Shown here: positions 26,887 to 36,150 of the stretch, one piece after another | Numbering within the stretch: the first letter of the stretch is position 1 | Layout of the letters: every line of letters starts with the position of its first letter | From: Pseudomonadota bacterium | Lineage (GTDB): Bacteria; Pseudomonadota; Alphaproteobacteria; Geminicoccales; Geminicoccaceae | Reading direction: 5' to 3' | NCBI GenBank assembly: GCA_030549795.1 | Contig: JAUQQO010000015.1 | Coordinates: 1-64,000 of the forward strand | DNA: 64,000 nucleotides | Notes under the pieces: model-generated | What the model was told of the DNA's origin: nothing | The model's database searches: none | Seen by the model: only the letters and a program-made list of their open reading frames with translations | Translations under genes and position numbers: made by a program

Positions 26887-28085
26887 CCTCCAGCTCGGGT
26901 AAGAGCCGCGGTGGCAGCGAAGGCCGCGCGCACGGCAAAGTGCGCGTGCTCTCCGTCTTCGGGACTCGTCCCGAAGCGATCAAGATGGCGCCCGTGGTCC
27001 TGCGCCTTGCCGCCCATCCGGCATTCGAGGCGAGAGTGTGCGTTACCGCCCAGCACCGCAGCATGCTCGATTCGGTGCTCGCCGACTTTTCCATCCGACC
27101 CGACTTCGACCTCGACGTCATGCGCGCCGGTCAGAAACTCACCGAAATCGCCGCGCGCGTGCTCCTCGGCCTGCAAGAGGTCTTCGAGCTGTTCCGACCC
27201 CATCGCGTGCTCGTGCACGGCGATACGACTACGACCCTGGCGGCGAGCCTTGCCGCTTTCTACAACCGCGTGCCCGTCGCGCATGTCGAAGCCGGCTTGC
27301 GCACCGGGGACCTCATGGCCCCGTGGCCCGAAGAGGCCAATCGCCGCATCACCGCTGTCGTCACCGACCTCCACTTCGCTCCCACCGAGCGGGCACGACG
27401 CGCGCTGCTCGCCGAAGGCGTGCCCGAGCGCGCCATCCACGTCACCGGCAACACGGTGATCGATGCGCTCTTGCTCGCCCGGCGGCGCATCGAGACCGAT
27501 CCGCAGCTCCTTAAGAGCTTCACCGCGCGGTTTGCGTTCCTGCGCGCCGATGCCCGCCTCGTGTTGGTCACTGGCCACCGCCGCGAGAACTTCGGTCCCG
27601 GCTTCGAAAACATCTGCCGTGCGCTTGCCGAACTCGCGCGACGTCATCCCGAGATCGATATCCTCTATCCCGTCCATCTCAATCCGAACGTACGCGAGCC
27701 GGTATTTCGCATTCTGCGCGGCTTTCCCAATGTACACCTCATCGATCCTGTGGATTATCTGCCCTTTGTCTATTTGATGGCGCGTGCTTACCTCATCGTC
27801 ACCGATTCGGGCGGCATCCAGGAGGAAGCACCCGCGCTCGGCAAACCCGTCCTCGTGATGCGCGAGGTCACCGAACGGCCGGAAGCGGTGGAAGCCGGCA
27901 CCGTGCGGCTCGTGGGGACCGACTTCGCGCGCATCGTCGCGGAAACCGAACGGCTTCTTACCGACGCCCTCGCCTACCGGCGCATGGCAACCGCCATCAA
28001 CCCCTATGGCGACGGGCGGGCGAGCGAGCGGATCGTCGCCGCACTCGAAGCAGTGCACGGCATCCGCTGCGCTGCCGAAGCCTAG
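26883..28085 (+). CDS. wecB: UDP-N-acetylglucosamine 2-epimerase (non-hydrolysing)
   Basis: The 400-residue enzyme interconverts UDP-GlcNAc and UDP-ManNAc for surface polysaccharides. Signature segments are [53 protein letters not shown] and [21 protein letters not shown]. The N-terminal 20 residues ([17 protein letters not shown]) are an unusual disordered extension. The GTG start overlaps the preceding stop (GTGA). It closes the operon with the deacetylase-like protein and GT4, and supplies the activated sugar. Confidence 0.95.
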   Translation: MTSSSGKSRGGSEGRAHGKVRVLSVFGTRPEAIKMAPVVLRLAAHPAFEARVCVTAQHRSMLDSVLADFSIRPDFDLDVMRAGQKLTEIAARVLLGLQEVFELFRPHRVLVHGDTTTTLAASLAAFYNRVPVAHVEAGLRTGDLMAPWPEEANRRITAVVTDLHFAPTERARRALLAEGVPERAIHVTGNTVIDALLLARRRIETDPQLLKSFTARFAFLRADARLVLVTGHRRENFGPGFENICRALAELARRHPEIDILYPVHLNPNVREPVFRILRGFPNVHLIDPVDYLPFVYLMARAYLIVTDSGGIQEEAPALGKPVLVMREVTERPEAVEAGTVRLVGTDFARIVAETERLLTDALAYRRMATAINPYGDGRASERIVAALEAVHGIRCAAEA

Positions 28086-28298
28086 AGCAGCTTTTGACCG
28101 AGGGTGCGAGCGGCCAGCCGCTCAGCGCAACCGCGCACGCCCGGCAGGAACACTGGGCTCCAGGGTCGCGGGCACGCGGCCGCTAGCTTCGCCGACCGCG
28201 CGTGCGGCGGTCGAGATCGGGTTTGCCGACGTGGATCTTCCCGGGCGCCGTCGCTGCGCGCATGGGGGTCGGAAACGTGCTCAGGGGAGGCCAAAGCC

Positions 28299-29504
28299 GT
28301 GCTCACCATCACCGCCATCGAGACCATTCGGCTCGCAGAGTTCCCCAATCTCCTTTGGGTACGCGTGCACACCGACCAAGGGCTGATCGGGCTCGGGGAG
28401 ACCTTCTTCGGAGCGAGAGCGGTCGAGGCCTACGTCCACGAGACCGCCGCGCCGCGGCTTTTAGGACAAGACGCACTCGCGATCGAACGCCACAACCGCA
28501 CTCTTCTGCACGACCAATATGTCGGTTTTGCGAGCAGTGGCGCGGAAGTGCGCGGTGCCTCTGCGCTCGACATCGCGCTTTGGGATCTCTTCGGCAAAGC
28601 CACCGGTCGGCCGTTGTGGCAGCTCTTGGGCGGGCTCGCGCGGCCCAAGATCCGCACCTACAACACCTGCGCCGGCTATCGCTACGTGCGCAGCACCCAA
28701 GGCCAGCTCACCGCCAATTGGGGCTTGGATCGCAAGGAAGGCCCTTATGAGGACCTCGACGCCTTCCTTTACCATGCCGATGAACTCGCTCTTTCCCTTC
28801 TCGAGCAGGGCATTACGGCGATGAAGATCTGGCCCTTCGATCCCGCCGCCGAACGGTGGGGTGGGCTTTACATCGCCCCCGAGGAGCTCGATGCCGCGCT
28901 CGAGCCCTTCCGCAAGATCCGCAAGGCGGTGGGGACCAAGATGGACATCATGGTCGAGTTCCACTCCCTGTGGAATCTGCCCACCGCCAAGCGGATCTTC
29001 GCGGCGCTGGAAGAGTTCGACCCGTTTTGGTTCGAAGATCCCATCAAGATGAACGATTTCGAGGCGGTGGCCGATCTTGCGCGCGCGACGCGGGTGCCGA
29101 TCACCGCTTCCGAGACCATCGCCACGCGCCCGCTCTTTAAGGAACTGATGGCCAAGCGTGCAGTTGGTGTGGTGATGCTCGATGTCGCCTGGTGCGGTGG
29201 CCTCACAGAAGCCAAGAAGATCGCAGCGATGGCAGATGCCCACCACCTTCCGGTCGCCCCACACGACTGTACGGGCCCGGTCGTATTCGTCGCTTCCTGC
29301 CATCTCTCGCTGAGCGCGCCGAATGCCCTCGTGCAAGAAAGCGTGCGCGCCTTCTACACGGGCTGGTACCGCGAGCTCGTGACCGCATTGCCGCGCATCG
29401 AAGCGGGTTGGATCTATCCCATGGACGGGCCGGGCCTCGGAACCGAGCTCTTGCCCGAGGTGCTCACGCGTCCCGATGCCCACATCCTCATCTCTCGCAT
29501 GTGA
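28299..29504 (+). CDS. Mandelate racemase/muconate lactonizing enzyme family protein
   Basis: This 401-residue enolase-superfamily enzyme probably dehydrates or racemises a sugar acid or related carboxylate. The N-terminal cap includes the LGETFFGARAVEAYV loop. The barrel shows the Lys motif MKIWPFD, metal ligands in MVEFHSLWN, FEDPI and SETIATR, and the general-base His in APHDCTGP. The GTG at 28299 follows AGGGGAGG with eight-base spacing. The 213 bases before it contain no other gene. The ferric-reductase-like gene follows after 10 bases and is probably co-transcribed. The substrate is unknown. Confidence 0.88.
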   Translation: MLTITAIETIRLAEFPNLLWVRVHTDQGLIGLGETFFGARAVEAYVHETAAPRLLGQDALAIERHNRTLLHDQYVGFASSGAEVRGASALDIALWDLFGKATGRPLWQLLGGLARPKIRTYNTCAGYRYVRSTQGQLTANWGLDRKEGPYEDLDAFLYHADELALSLLEQGITAMKIWPFDPAAERWGGLYIAPEELDAALEPFRKIRKAVGTKMDIMVEFHSLWNLPTAKRIFAALEEFDPFWFEDPIKMNDFEAVADLARATRVPITASETIATRPLFKELMAKRAVGVVMLDVAWCGGLTEAKKIAAMADAHHLPVAPHDCTGPVVFVASCHLSLSAPNALVQESVRAFYTGWYRELVTALPRIEAGWIYPMDGPGLGTELLPEVLTRPDAHILISRM

Positions 29505-29514
29505 GGCAGTGGCG

Positions 29515-30927
29515 ATGAGCGACGCTTTGTCTTCGCATCGAGCAGCCGCGCCGAACGCCCGAGCCCCCGCGCTGCACGCGCCGGCCCGTCCGCGCGGGCT
29601 GCCCCTTGCCGTGCTCGGGTTTGTCTATCTCGCCCTTTTGCTCGCACCGCTTATCATCGCAACCCTGCGCGGCGGGCCGCCGCGTGCCTGGCGCGATGAG
29701 CTCGCAAGCGGTCTCGCGCTCGTGGGTTTTGTCGTCTTCTTCGTCGAGTTCCTGCTCTCCGGGCGGTTTCGGTTCGTGACGGGACGTATCGGGATCGACC
29801 GCACGATGCGCGCGCACCAGTTGCTCGCGCGCACCGCCCTCATCTTCCTGTTGATCCACCCCTTTCTCTATACGACCGCGCTTGTGCCCTGGGAGCTGCC
29901 CTTCGATCCTACGGGGCGCGTACGCCTCGGGCTTTCTGGGCCCTCGATCCTCACCGGCGTCGCCGCTTGGCTCCTCCTCGCCCTGCTCGTGATCCTCGCC
30001 ATCGGCCGCGATCGACTGCCCTATCCGTATGAAGCGTGGCGGGCGAGCCATGGCCTTGGGGCGCTTCTCGTCGCCGGGCTTGGGACCCATCACGCTCTCG
30101 AAGCGGGCCGCTACAGCGCCGATCCCTGGCTCGCTGGCTTCTGGCTCGCTCTTTTCACCCTCGCTACCTTCACCCTCGTTCACGTCTATGTGCTGCGGCC
30201 GCTCGGTTTGCTCGCGCGTCCCTTTAGAATCGAGGCGGTCGAGAAGATCGCCGAGCGGACCTGGTCGGTGCGGTTGAGGGAAGAGAAGCCGGGCCGTTTC
30301 GCCTTCGAAGCCGGCCAGTTCGTTTGGGCTACCCTCGACCGCTCGCCCTTCTCGCTCGTCGAACACCCCTTCTCGATCGCTTCCGCCCCGGCCGAGCTGC
30401 CGCGCGTGGAGTTCGTGATCAAGGAAGCTGGCGACTTCACGAGCCGCCTCGACCGCTTGCGGATCGGTGGTCGCGCCTATCTCGATGGCCCGCACGGCAA
30501 CTTCACCCTCGCCGGTCGCGACGCCGTTGGCGTGATGCTGATCGCAGGCGGCGTGGGCATCGCGCCGATGCTCGCGCTTCTGCGTCAAGCGGCGGCTGCT
30601 CGTGACCGACGGCCCTGGCTTCTCCTCTATGGCAATCGGCGCGCCGACCAGATCGTCTACCGCGACGAACTCGAGGCCCTACGCAGCCGGCTGGATCTCG
30701 GCATCGTCCACGTCTTGGGCGAGCCGCCTGCGGACTGGACGGGCGAGAGGGGCGAGCTGGATCGCGCGCTCCTCGCCCGCTGGGTGGAGTTGCCGCGCAT
30801 GGCGGATTGGCTGTTCTTCGTCTGCGGTCCGCCGGCGATGATCGGGGTCGTCGAGAATGCGCTCGTTTCCTTAGGCATACGCCGGCGCCGGATCATCGCC
30901 GAGCGTTTCCGCTACGATGTCGGCTAA
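29515..30927 (+). CDS. Ferric reductase-like transmembrane flavoprotein
   Basis: The 470-residue protein has about six membrane helices in its first half. Histidines in RAHQLLARTALIFLLIHPFLYT and in SHGLGALLVAGLGTHHALE could bind haem. The second half is a ferredoxin-NADP reductase module: HPFSIAS for FAD, GGVGIAPML for NAD(P) and the C-terminal FVCGPPAM. It should move electrons from cytoplasmic NAD(P)H across the membrane, for example to Fe(III) or oxygen. The ATG at 29515 is ten bases after the enolase-family stop. A tiny membrane-protein gene follows. Confidence 0.85.
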   Translation: MSDALSSHRAAAPNARAPALHAPARPRGLPLAVLGFVYLALLLAPLIIATLRGGPPRAWRDELASGLALVGFVVFFVEFLLSGRFRFVTGRIGIDRTMRAHQLLARTALIFLLIHPFLYTTALVPWELPFDPTGRVRLGLSGPSILTGVAAWLLLALLVILAIGRDRLPYPYEAWRASHGLGALLVAGLGTHHALEAGRYSADPWLAGFWLALFTLATFTLVHVYVLRPLGLLARPFRIEAVEKIAERTWSVRLREEKPGRFAFEAGQFVWATLDRSPFSLVEHPFSIASAPAELPRVEFVIKEAGDFTSRLDRLRIGGRAYLDGPHGNFTLAGRDAVGVMLIAGGVGIAPMLALLRQAAAARDRRPWLLLYGNRRADQIVYRDELEALRSRLDLGIVHVLGEPPADWTGERGELDRALLARWVELPRMADWLFFVCGPPAMIGVVENALVSLGIRRRRIIAERFRYDVG

Positions 30928-30938
30928 AGGAGCATCTC

Positions 30939-31034
30939 GTGACGCACGATCAGCTCGTGTGGGCCTACCGCGCGTTCACTTTGGCCCTGTTCCTGCTCGC
31001 CCTCGCCTTTGCCTTGCGCCCGGCGCTTTCGTGA
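30939..31034 (+). CDS. 31-residue single-pass membrane peptide
   Basis: A very short frame starts with GTG at 30939, preceded by an excellent ribosome-binding site (AAAGGAG, six-base spacing). It begins 11 bases after the ferric-reductase-like gene. The product has a polar start (THDQLVWAYR) and one hydrophobic helix (AFTLALFLLALAFAL) ending RPALS. It is likely co-translated with the reductase and may be an accessory subunit. No family was recognised, and it is too short for homology alone to confirm. Confidence 0.55.
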   Translation: MTHDQLVWAYRAFTLALFLLALAFALRPALS

Positions 31035-31045
31035 CTTGCCGCCGG

Positions 31046-31363
31046 TTATGCCGGGCTGGGGCGTTCGAGCGCTTCCGTTAGCCGACGCGCCGCCTCGAGC
31101 AAGGCCGTTCGGTGCGCCTCATCGAGCGGCGGCCGGGCAGCGAGCGAGGCGGCGATATCGGCGAGCACGGCAGCGAAGAGGTAATAGTGCAGATGGATCT
31201 CCGCCCGCCGCTTGTCCTCTCCGGAGCGGGCGAGCCGGATGGTGACACCTTCCGCATCGGCCTCTGCTTCGAAAGAGGAAGCGCGGCCGAAGCTGCCCAT
31301 ATAGGCCTTGTCGGGGAAGTCGATGGCGACCTCGGCGCGGTCGGTGATCGGCTTTAAGGTCAT
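31046..31363 (-). CDS. Hypothetical protein, about 105 residues
   Basis: I do not recognise this protein. It is a soluble, signal-free product with an N-terminal beta-rich half (AEVAIDFPDKAYMGSFGR, then GVTIRLARSGEDKRRAEIHLHYY) and a helical C-terminal half rich in alanine and leucine. The ATG at 31363 is preceded by GGGGAGA. It is divergent from endonuclease V by 32 bases and convergent with the tiny membrane peptide gene. The codon pattern and ribosome-binding site support a real gene. Confidence 0.65.
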   Translation of the reverse strand: MTLKPITDRAEVAIDFPDKAYMGSFGRASSFEAEADAEGVTIRLARSGEDKRRAEIHLHYYLFAAVLADIAASLAARPPLDEAHRTALLEAARRLTEALERPSPA

Positions 31364-31395
31364 CCCTTCGTCTCCCCGCGACAATCGATAAGCGC

Positions 31396-32109
31396 ATGGA
31401 AGACGAGACCCGACCCGAGAGCAAGCCCGTCGAACCGAAGAGCCTGTTCGACCGCGCGCACGCATGGCCGGCCGATCCTGCCCGCGCGATGGCCCTTCAA
31501 CGCCAGCTCGCGCGGGCGGTCGAGCGCGTCGATCGCCTGGGGCCGGTTCGGCGGGTCGCGGGTGTCGACGTCCACTATGCCCCGCGCCTGGGCCTTATGT
31601 GGGCGGCGGCGGTGCTGCTCGATGCCGCCACCCTCGAGCTCGAGGCAAGCGTGCTCGCCTGCGCACCGCTCACCTTCCCTTACGTTCCCGGTCTTCTCTC
31701 CTTCCGCGAAGCGCCGGCAGCGCTGCGTGCGCTCGCGCTTCTCGTGCCCGCGCCCGATCTGTTGCTCGTCGACGGACAGGGCATCGCCCATCCGCGCCGG
31801 CTCGGCATCGCTGCCCACATCGGGGTTCTTCTCGATCTGCCGACGATCGGGGTGGCGAAATCGCGCCTTTGCGGCAGCTATAGCGAACCATCGGCGGCGG
31901 CCGGCAGCTGGACACCGCTTCGCGACGGCGCGGAGGTGATCGGCGCGGTGGCGCGCACGCGCACCAACACGCGGCCGGTTTTCGTCTCCATCGGCCATCG
32001 CGTCGCACTCGAGAGTGCGATCGGCTGGACGCTGCGGCTGTGCCGCGGGTATCGGTTGCCGGAACCGCTGCGTCTCGCCGATCAGCTCTCGCGCTGTCAT
32101 CCACTTTGA
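31396..32109 (+). CDS. nfi: Endonuclease V
   Basis: Endonuclease V cuts DNA next to deaminated adenine (hypoxanthine). The 237-residue protein has the family motifs RVAGVDVHY (first metal Asp), YVPGLLSFREAPA, LLLVDGQGIAHPRRLG (second Asp and DNA contacts) and TIGVAKSRL. The wedge motif P-Y-x-P-G-x-L is intact. Its last 13 bases overlap the 3' end of the convergent HHH-protein gene. It is slightly longer than E. coli Nfi at the N-terminus. Confidence 0.94.
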   Translation: MEDETRPESKPVEPKSLFDRAHAWPADPARAMALQRQLARAVERVDRLGPVRRVAGVDVHYAPRLGLMWAAAVLLDAATLELEASVLACAPLTFPYVPGLLSFREAPAALRALALLVPAPDLLLVDGQGIAHPRRLGIAAHIGVLLDLPTIGVAKSRLCGSYSEPSAAAGSWTPLRDGAEVIGAVARTRTNTRPVFVSIGHRVALESAIGWTLRLCRGYRLPEPLRLADQLSRCHPL

Positions 32110-32996
32110 GCAGCCGCCGCAGCGCCGCCCTCGCGCGACGGTTCCCCGCGATAAAAGCGCAGGCACTCGCGCTCGCGCCCGCGGACCACCCGCAACCCGG
32201 CGAGCGGCCCCCGCTGTTCGGTCACGATCGTGCGCTGGCCGCTCACCGCGTCGTCTTTCTCGAAGTAGATCACCACCCAGTCGCCCACCCGGCCGAGCTC
32301 GTGGGCGCGCGCCGTGTTGGAAAAGAGTGCCGTGAAGTACCAGGGGCCGCGCCGGGTGTGCAGAACCGGAAGCCAAGCCTTGCCCTCGGGGTTGAACCGT
32401 CGCGGCGCGATCTTCGGCAGATCATCCGCTGCGGCGCGGCGCCGATACTCCTCGTCCACATCCAACAACAGGGCGACTTCCGGCTCTTCCGCCGGCGGTC
32501 CCCGCCGCCAGGGGCGGCCGCGCGAGAGGATCTCGGCCAGGCTGGCGCGGATCTGTGCCGCCCGTCTGGGACCGACGCCGGGAACGCTGAGCAGCCGCCC
32601 GTCGTGAGCGGCGAGCTCGAGATCCTCAAGCGTGTCGATGTGCAGATGCTCGTGGATGTCGCGCGCGAGTTTGGGCCCGATGCCGGGCACGGTGGCGAAG
32701 AGATCTTCCGGCGCCACTGCCCCTTCCAGGCGCTCGAGCTGCGCCCAGCGGCCGGTTGTGAGCATCTCGACGATCGCCCGCGCAAGCGACGGTCCAATGC
32801 CCGGAAGCGCTTCGAGCGCAGCCGTGCCGCCTTCGCGCCAGAGCTCCTCGATCGGCCGCGAGAGCGTGGCAACGGTCTCGGCGGCACGCCGATAAGCACG
32901 CACGCGAAAAGGATTTTCGCCCTGCGCTTCGAGGAGCTCGGCAGCCCGTCTCAGCCGCTCGGCGATGCGCGCATTCGCTCGCTCGCCCTCGCTCAT
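32097..32996 (-). CDS. Helix-hairpin-helix DNA-binding protein (PolX-type N-terminus)
   Basis: The 299-residue protein starts with a domain like the 8-kDa and HHH region of family X polymerases (NPFRVRAYRRAAETVATL, then ALPGIGPSLARAIVEML, VPGIGPKLARDIHEHL and VPGVGPRRAAQIRASL). No polymerase palm with its three aspartates follows. The C-terminal domain (DDLPKIAPRRFNPEGKAW, then HTRRGPWYFTALFSNT) is a conserved module of unknown role. It probably binds DNA. The convergent overlap with endonuclease V hints at a repair context, but that is only positional. Confidence 0.78.
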   Translation of the reverse strand: MSEGERANARIAERLRRAAELLEAQGENPFRVRAYRRAAETVATLSRPIEELWREGGTAALEALPGIGPSLARAIVEMLTTGRWAQLERLEGAVAPEDLFATVPGIGPKLARDIHEHLHIDTLEDLELAAHDGRLLSVPGVGPRRAAQIRASLAEILSRGRPWRRGPPAEEPEVALLLDVDEEYRRRAAADDLPKIAPRRFNPEGKAWLPVLHTRRGPWYFTALFSNTARAHELGRVGDWVVIYFEKDDAVSGQRTIVTEQRGPLAGLRVVRGRERECLRFYRGEPSREGGAAAAAQSG

Positions 32997-33091
32997 CGCC
33001 GATTTCCGCGTCTGATTCGAACGCGCCCCTGCCTTGCCGAGTGCATGAGCGCAGGATAGCGCGATGAGGTCATGTGTGCGGGGAACGGACG

Positions 33092-34567
33092 ATGCGGATC
33101 TTCGCAGCCGGGATCGGGACCGAGACCAACAGCTTCTCCCCCATCCCCACCGGTATCGACAGCTTTCGCGAATATCTCTGGTTCGAGCCCGGCACTCATC
33201 CCGCCGAAGCGCACTTCTTCACCGGGCCCTTGGTCGCAGCGCGCGCTCGGGCCCAACGCGAGGGCCACGAGCTGATCGAGGGCCTGCACGCCTTTGCCGC
33301 TCCTGCCGGCCCGACCACGGCGCGCGCCTGGGCCGAGCTGCGCGAGCGCCTGCTCGAGGAGCTCGCGGCCGCGTTGCCGGTCGATGTCGTGCTCTTGAGC
33401 CTGCACGGGGCGATGATCGCCGAGGACTGCGCCGATTGCGAGGGGGACCTGCTCGCTGCCGTGCGCGCCCGCGTTGGCCCCAAGACGATTGTCGCCGCCG
33501 AACTCGACCCGCATTGCCATCTCACCGAACAGATGCGCGCGAATGCCGATCTCTTGGTCCTCTACAAGGAATATCCGCACACCGATACGCTCGAGCGCGC
33601 CCATGAGCTCGTCGATCTCGCGCTCCGTGCCGCAAGCGGTGCGATCCGTCCCGTCATGGCGATGGCCGATTGCCGCATGCTCGCTCTCTTCCACACCCCG
33701 CGCGAGCCCGTGCGCGGCTTTGTCGACCGCATGAAGGCGCTCGAAGGACGCAACGGCATCCTCTCCGTCTCGCTCGCCCACGGTTTTCCCTGGGGCGACG
33801 TTGCCGATTGTACGGCGAAAGTGCTCGTGATCGCCGATCACGACGCGAACCGGGCGCAAGAGCTGGCAATCAGTCTCGCGCGCGAGGTGCGGGCGATGCG
33901 GGGCAATACCACCGAGCCCGTGCTCGGGCTCGAGGAGGGACTCGCGCGCGCCCTCAAATCACCCCGACGCCCGATCGTGATCGCCGATACCGCCGACAAT
34001 GCGGGAGGTGGAGCACCGTCTGATAGCACCTTTATGCTCGAGCGGATGCTCGCGCTCGGCCTTGAAGATGTCTGCCTCGGCCCGCTTTGGGACCCGGTCG
34101 CGGTGCGCTTTTGCCATCTCGCCGGTCTCGGTGCGCGGCTGCGCCTGCGCGTGGGTGGCAAGGTCGGGCCTGCCTCGGGCCCGCCCCTCGATGTCGAGGC
34201 CGAGGTGATCGGCCTTGCCCGCGGTGCCGTGCAGCGCTTCGGCACCGGCCGCACCCGGCTCGGAGACGTAGCGGCGATCCGCATCGGTGGCATCGAAGTC
34301 TTGCTCAACAGCATCCGCACCCAAGCCTTCGATCCCGCTCTGTTCACCGACCACGGTATCTCCGTGCACGACAAAAAGCTCGTGGTGGTAAAGTCGATGC
34401 AGCATTTCTACGCCGGCTTTAAGCCGCTTGCGGCGGAGGTGCTGTGGGTGAACGGGCCGGGCGCGCTCGATCAGGACTTCACCCGATTGAGCTACCGTCA
34501 CCTTCGCCGCCCGATCTGGCCCCTCGATCCGCCCGAGGTGGCCTTTGCCGATGCGATCGGAGGATGA
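33092..34567 (+). CDS. M81-family metallopeptidase (MlrC-like)
   Basis: The 491-residue protein belongs to the microcystinase C (MlrC) family. Visible signatures are GIGTETNSFSPIPT at the N-terminus, LLSLHGAMIAEDC and AAELDPHCHLTEQM, with probable zinc ligands Asp and His. Further signatures are IADTADNAGGGAPSDST in the middle and DHGISVHDKKLVVVKSMQHFY near the end. Family members hydrolyse unusual linear peptides. It is directly followed by a gamma-glutamyltransferase gene six bases away, which suggests a joint role in catabolism of gamma-glutamyl or non-ribosomal peptides. The ATG at 33092 is used. An upstream ATG at 33074 adds six residues. Confidence 0.88.
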   Translation: MRIFAAGIGTETNSFSPIPTGIDSFREYLWFEPGTHPAEAHFFTGPLVAARARAQREGHELIEGLHAFAAPAGPTTARAWAELRERLLEELAAALPVDVVLLSLHGAMIAEDCADCEGDLLAAVRARVGPKTIVAAELDPHCHLTEQMRANADLLVLYKEYPHTDTLERAHELVDLALRAASGAIRPVMAMADCRMLALFHTPREPVRGFVDRMKALEGRNGILSVSLAHGFPWGDVADCTAKVLVIADHDANRAQELAISLAREVRAMRGNTTEPVLGLEEGLARALKSPRRPIVIADTADNAGGGAPSDSTFMLERMLALGLEDVCLGPLWDPVAVRFCHLAGLGARLRLRVGGKVGPASGPPLDVEAEVIGLARGAVQRFGTGRTRLGDVAAIRIGGIEVLLNSIRTQAFDPALFTDHGISVHDKKLVVVKSMQHFYAGFKPLAAEVLWVNGPGALDQDFTRLSYRHLRRPIWPLDPPEVAFADAIGG

Positions 34568-34572
34568 GCGCC

Positions 34573-36150
34573 ATGTTCGATCCTTCCTCTTTCTGCGAAT
34601 GGCGAATCCGCAAGAACGCGGTCGAGAGCCGCGCCGGCCTGGTCGTCGCCCAGAACGCCAGGGCCGCCCAGGCCGGTGCCGCGATCCTCGAAGCGGGCGG
34701 CAATGCAGTGGACGCGGCGATCGCCACCGGCTTTGCGCTTGGGGTGGTGGAGCCCTGGATGAGCGGGCTGGGTGGCGGCGGCGCCCTGCTCTTCTGGCAC
34801 GCCGAGGAAGGCCGCGGCTATGCGATCGACATGGGAATGGTGGCTCCGCGCCGGCTCGATCCCAACGATTATCCGCTCACCGGCAAAGCGGGTGGCGATC
34901 TCTTCGGCTGGCCACAAGTGGAAGGCGACCGCAACCTCGTGGGCCCGCTATCGATCTGCACGCCGAGCTGGCTTTGTGGGATCGAGCTCGCCCGTCGCCG
35001 TTTCGGCACCCTGCCGCTGCGCGAACTGCTCGCGCCGGCGCTCGCACTCGCCCGCGAAGGCTTGAGGGTCGACTGGTACGCGACGCTAATGGTCGCCACT
35101 CAGGCCGCAGCGCTCGCTCAGTATCCTCAGGCCGCGCAGGTCTTCCTGCCCAATGGACATCCGCCCGCCCCGAGTTGGACGGGTGAGCCGGCGGTCCTGC
35201 CGCTTCCCGCACTTGCCGCCACCCTCGAGCGCTTGGCGGAAGAGGGGGCGGAGAGTTTCTATCGGGGCGGGATCGCAGCCGATCTGCTCGCCGATCTGCG
35301 CGCGATCGGCGCGCGGCTTTCCGCCGAGGACCTGGCATCCTACGAGCCGCGCCTGGTCGAGCCCTTGAGCGTGTCCTGGGGCGAGGCGCGAGTACTCGCG
35401 ATGCCGGGGCTCTTTGGCGGGGTGAGCTTCGCGCGCGCCGCTGACCTGCTCGACCGCACGGCACTCGAGGGAACGCAGCCGAGCGCGCGCAGCTATTGCG
35501 CCTATGCCCGGGCCTTGCGGCAAGCCCAGGCCGAGCGACTCGAACGGTTGGGGGCACAAGCGCCGCAGCCGAGCTCTACGAGCCATCTCTGCGTCGTCGA
35601 TCGCGCGGGCAATTTGGTCGCCCTCACCCAAACACTCCTCTCGCTGTTCGGCAGCAAGGTGCTCTCGCCGCGCACCGGCATCCTGCTCAACAACGGTGTC
35701 ATGTGGTTCGATCCGCGCCCCGGGCGACCGAACAGCATCGCTCCCGGCAAGCGGCCGCTCGCCAACATGTGTCCGATCGTCGGGCTTGCGCGCGATCGGC
35801 GGTTCGCGCTCGGCGCTTCGGGCGGACGGCGGATCCTTCCCGCCGTGTTCCAACTCACGAGCTTTCTTCTCGACTTCCGCATGGATCTCGAGACCGCCTT
35901 CCACACTCCGCGCCTGGATACCGCCGAGAGCGATGCCATCGTCGCGGATGCGCGCTTAGGCGCGGAGGTCTTGCAGGCGCTCGAGCCCTGCGCACCGGTG
36001 CGCTGTGCGTTCCCGCTCGTCTATCCTTTGCTCTTTGCCTGTCCCTCAGCCGTTCTCCACGAGCTCGAGAGCAACCGACGCTTCGGCATCGCCGAGCCCA
36101 TGCAGCCCCGGGCGGGCGGGCGCGCGGAAGCCCTTCGCCCGGCGCCGTAA
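34573..36150 (+). CDS. Gamma-glutamyltransferase family protein
   Basis: This 525-residue Ntn-hydrolase resembles gamma-glutamyltranspeptidase. The large-subunit start VVAQNARAAQAGAAILEAGGNAVDAAIA is split by conserved glycines. SGLGGGGALLFW follows, and the presumed autocleavage threonine is in STSHLCVVD. The small-subunit part has LLNNGVMWFDP and ALGASGGRRILPAV. No signal peptide is seen, so it is probably cytoplasmic. I chose ATG 34573, nine bases after GGAGG, over ATG 34564, which abuts it. Its operon partner is the M81 peptidase, which supports peptide breakdown. Confidence 0.86.
   Translation: MFDPSSFCEWRIRKNAVESRAGLVVAQNARAAQAGAAILEAGGNAVDAAIATGFALGVVEPWMSGLGGGGALLFWHAEEGRGYAIDMGMVAPRRLDPNDYPLTGKAGGDLFGWPQVEGDRNLVGPLSICTPSWLCGIELARRRFGTLPLRELLAPALALAREGLRVDWYATLMVATQAAALAQYPQAAQVFLPNGHPPAPSWTGEPAVLPLPALAATLERLAEEGAESFYRGGIAADLLADLRAIGARLSAEDLASYEPRLVEPLSVSWGEARVLAMPGLFGGVSFARAADLLDRTALEGTQPSARSYCAYARALRQAQAERLERLGAQAPQPSSTSHLCVVDRAGNLVALTQTLLSLFGSKVLSPRTGILLNNGVMWFDPRPGRPNSIAPGKRPLANMCPIVGLARDRRFALGASGGRRILPAVFQLTSFLLDFRMDLETAFHTPRLDTAESDAIVADARLGAEVLQALEPCAPVRCAFPLVYPLLFACPSAVLHELESNRRFGIAEPMQPRAGGRAEALRPAP

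Noticed and set aside
26424-28058. 544-codon minus-strand frame opposite GT4 and wecB
   Set aside because: Shadow of two confidently identified overlapping genes.
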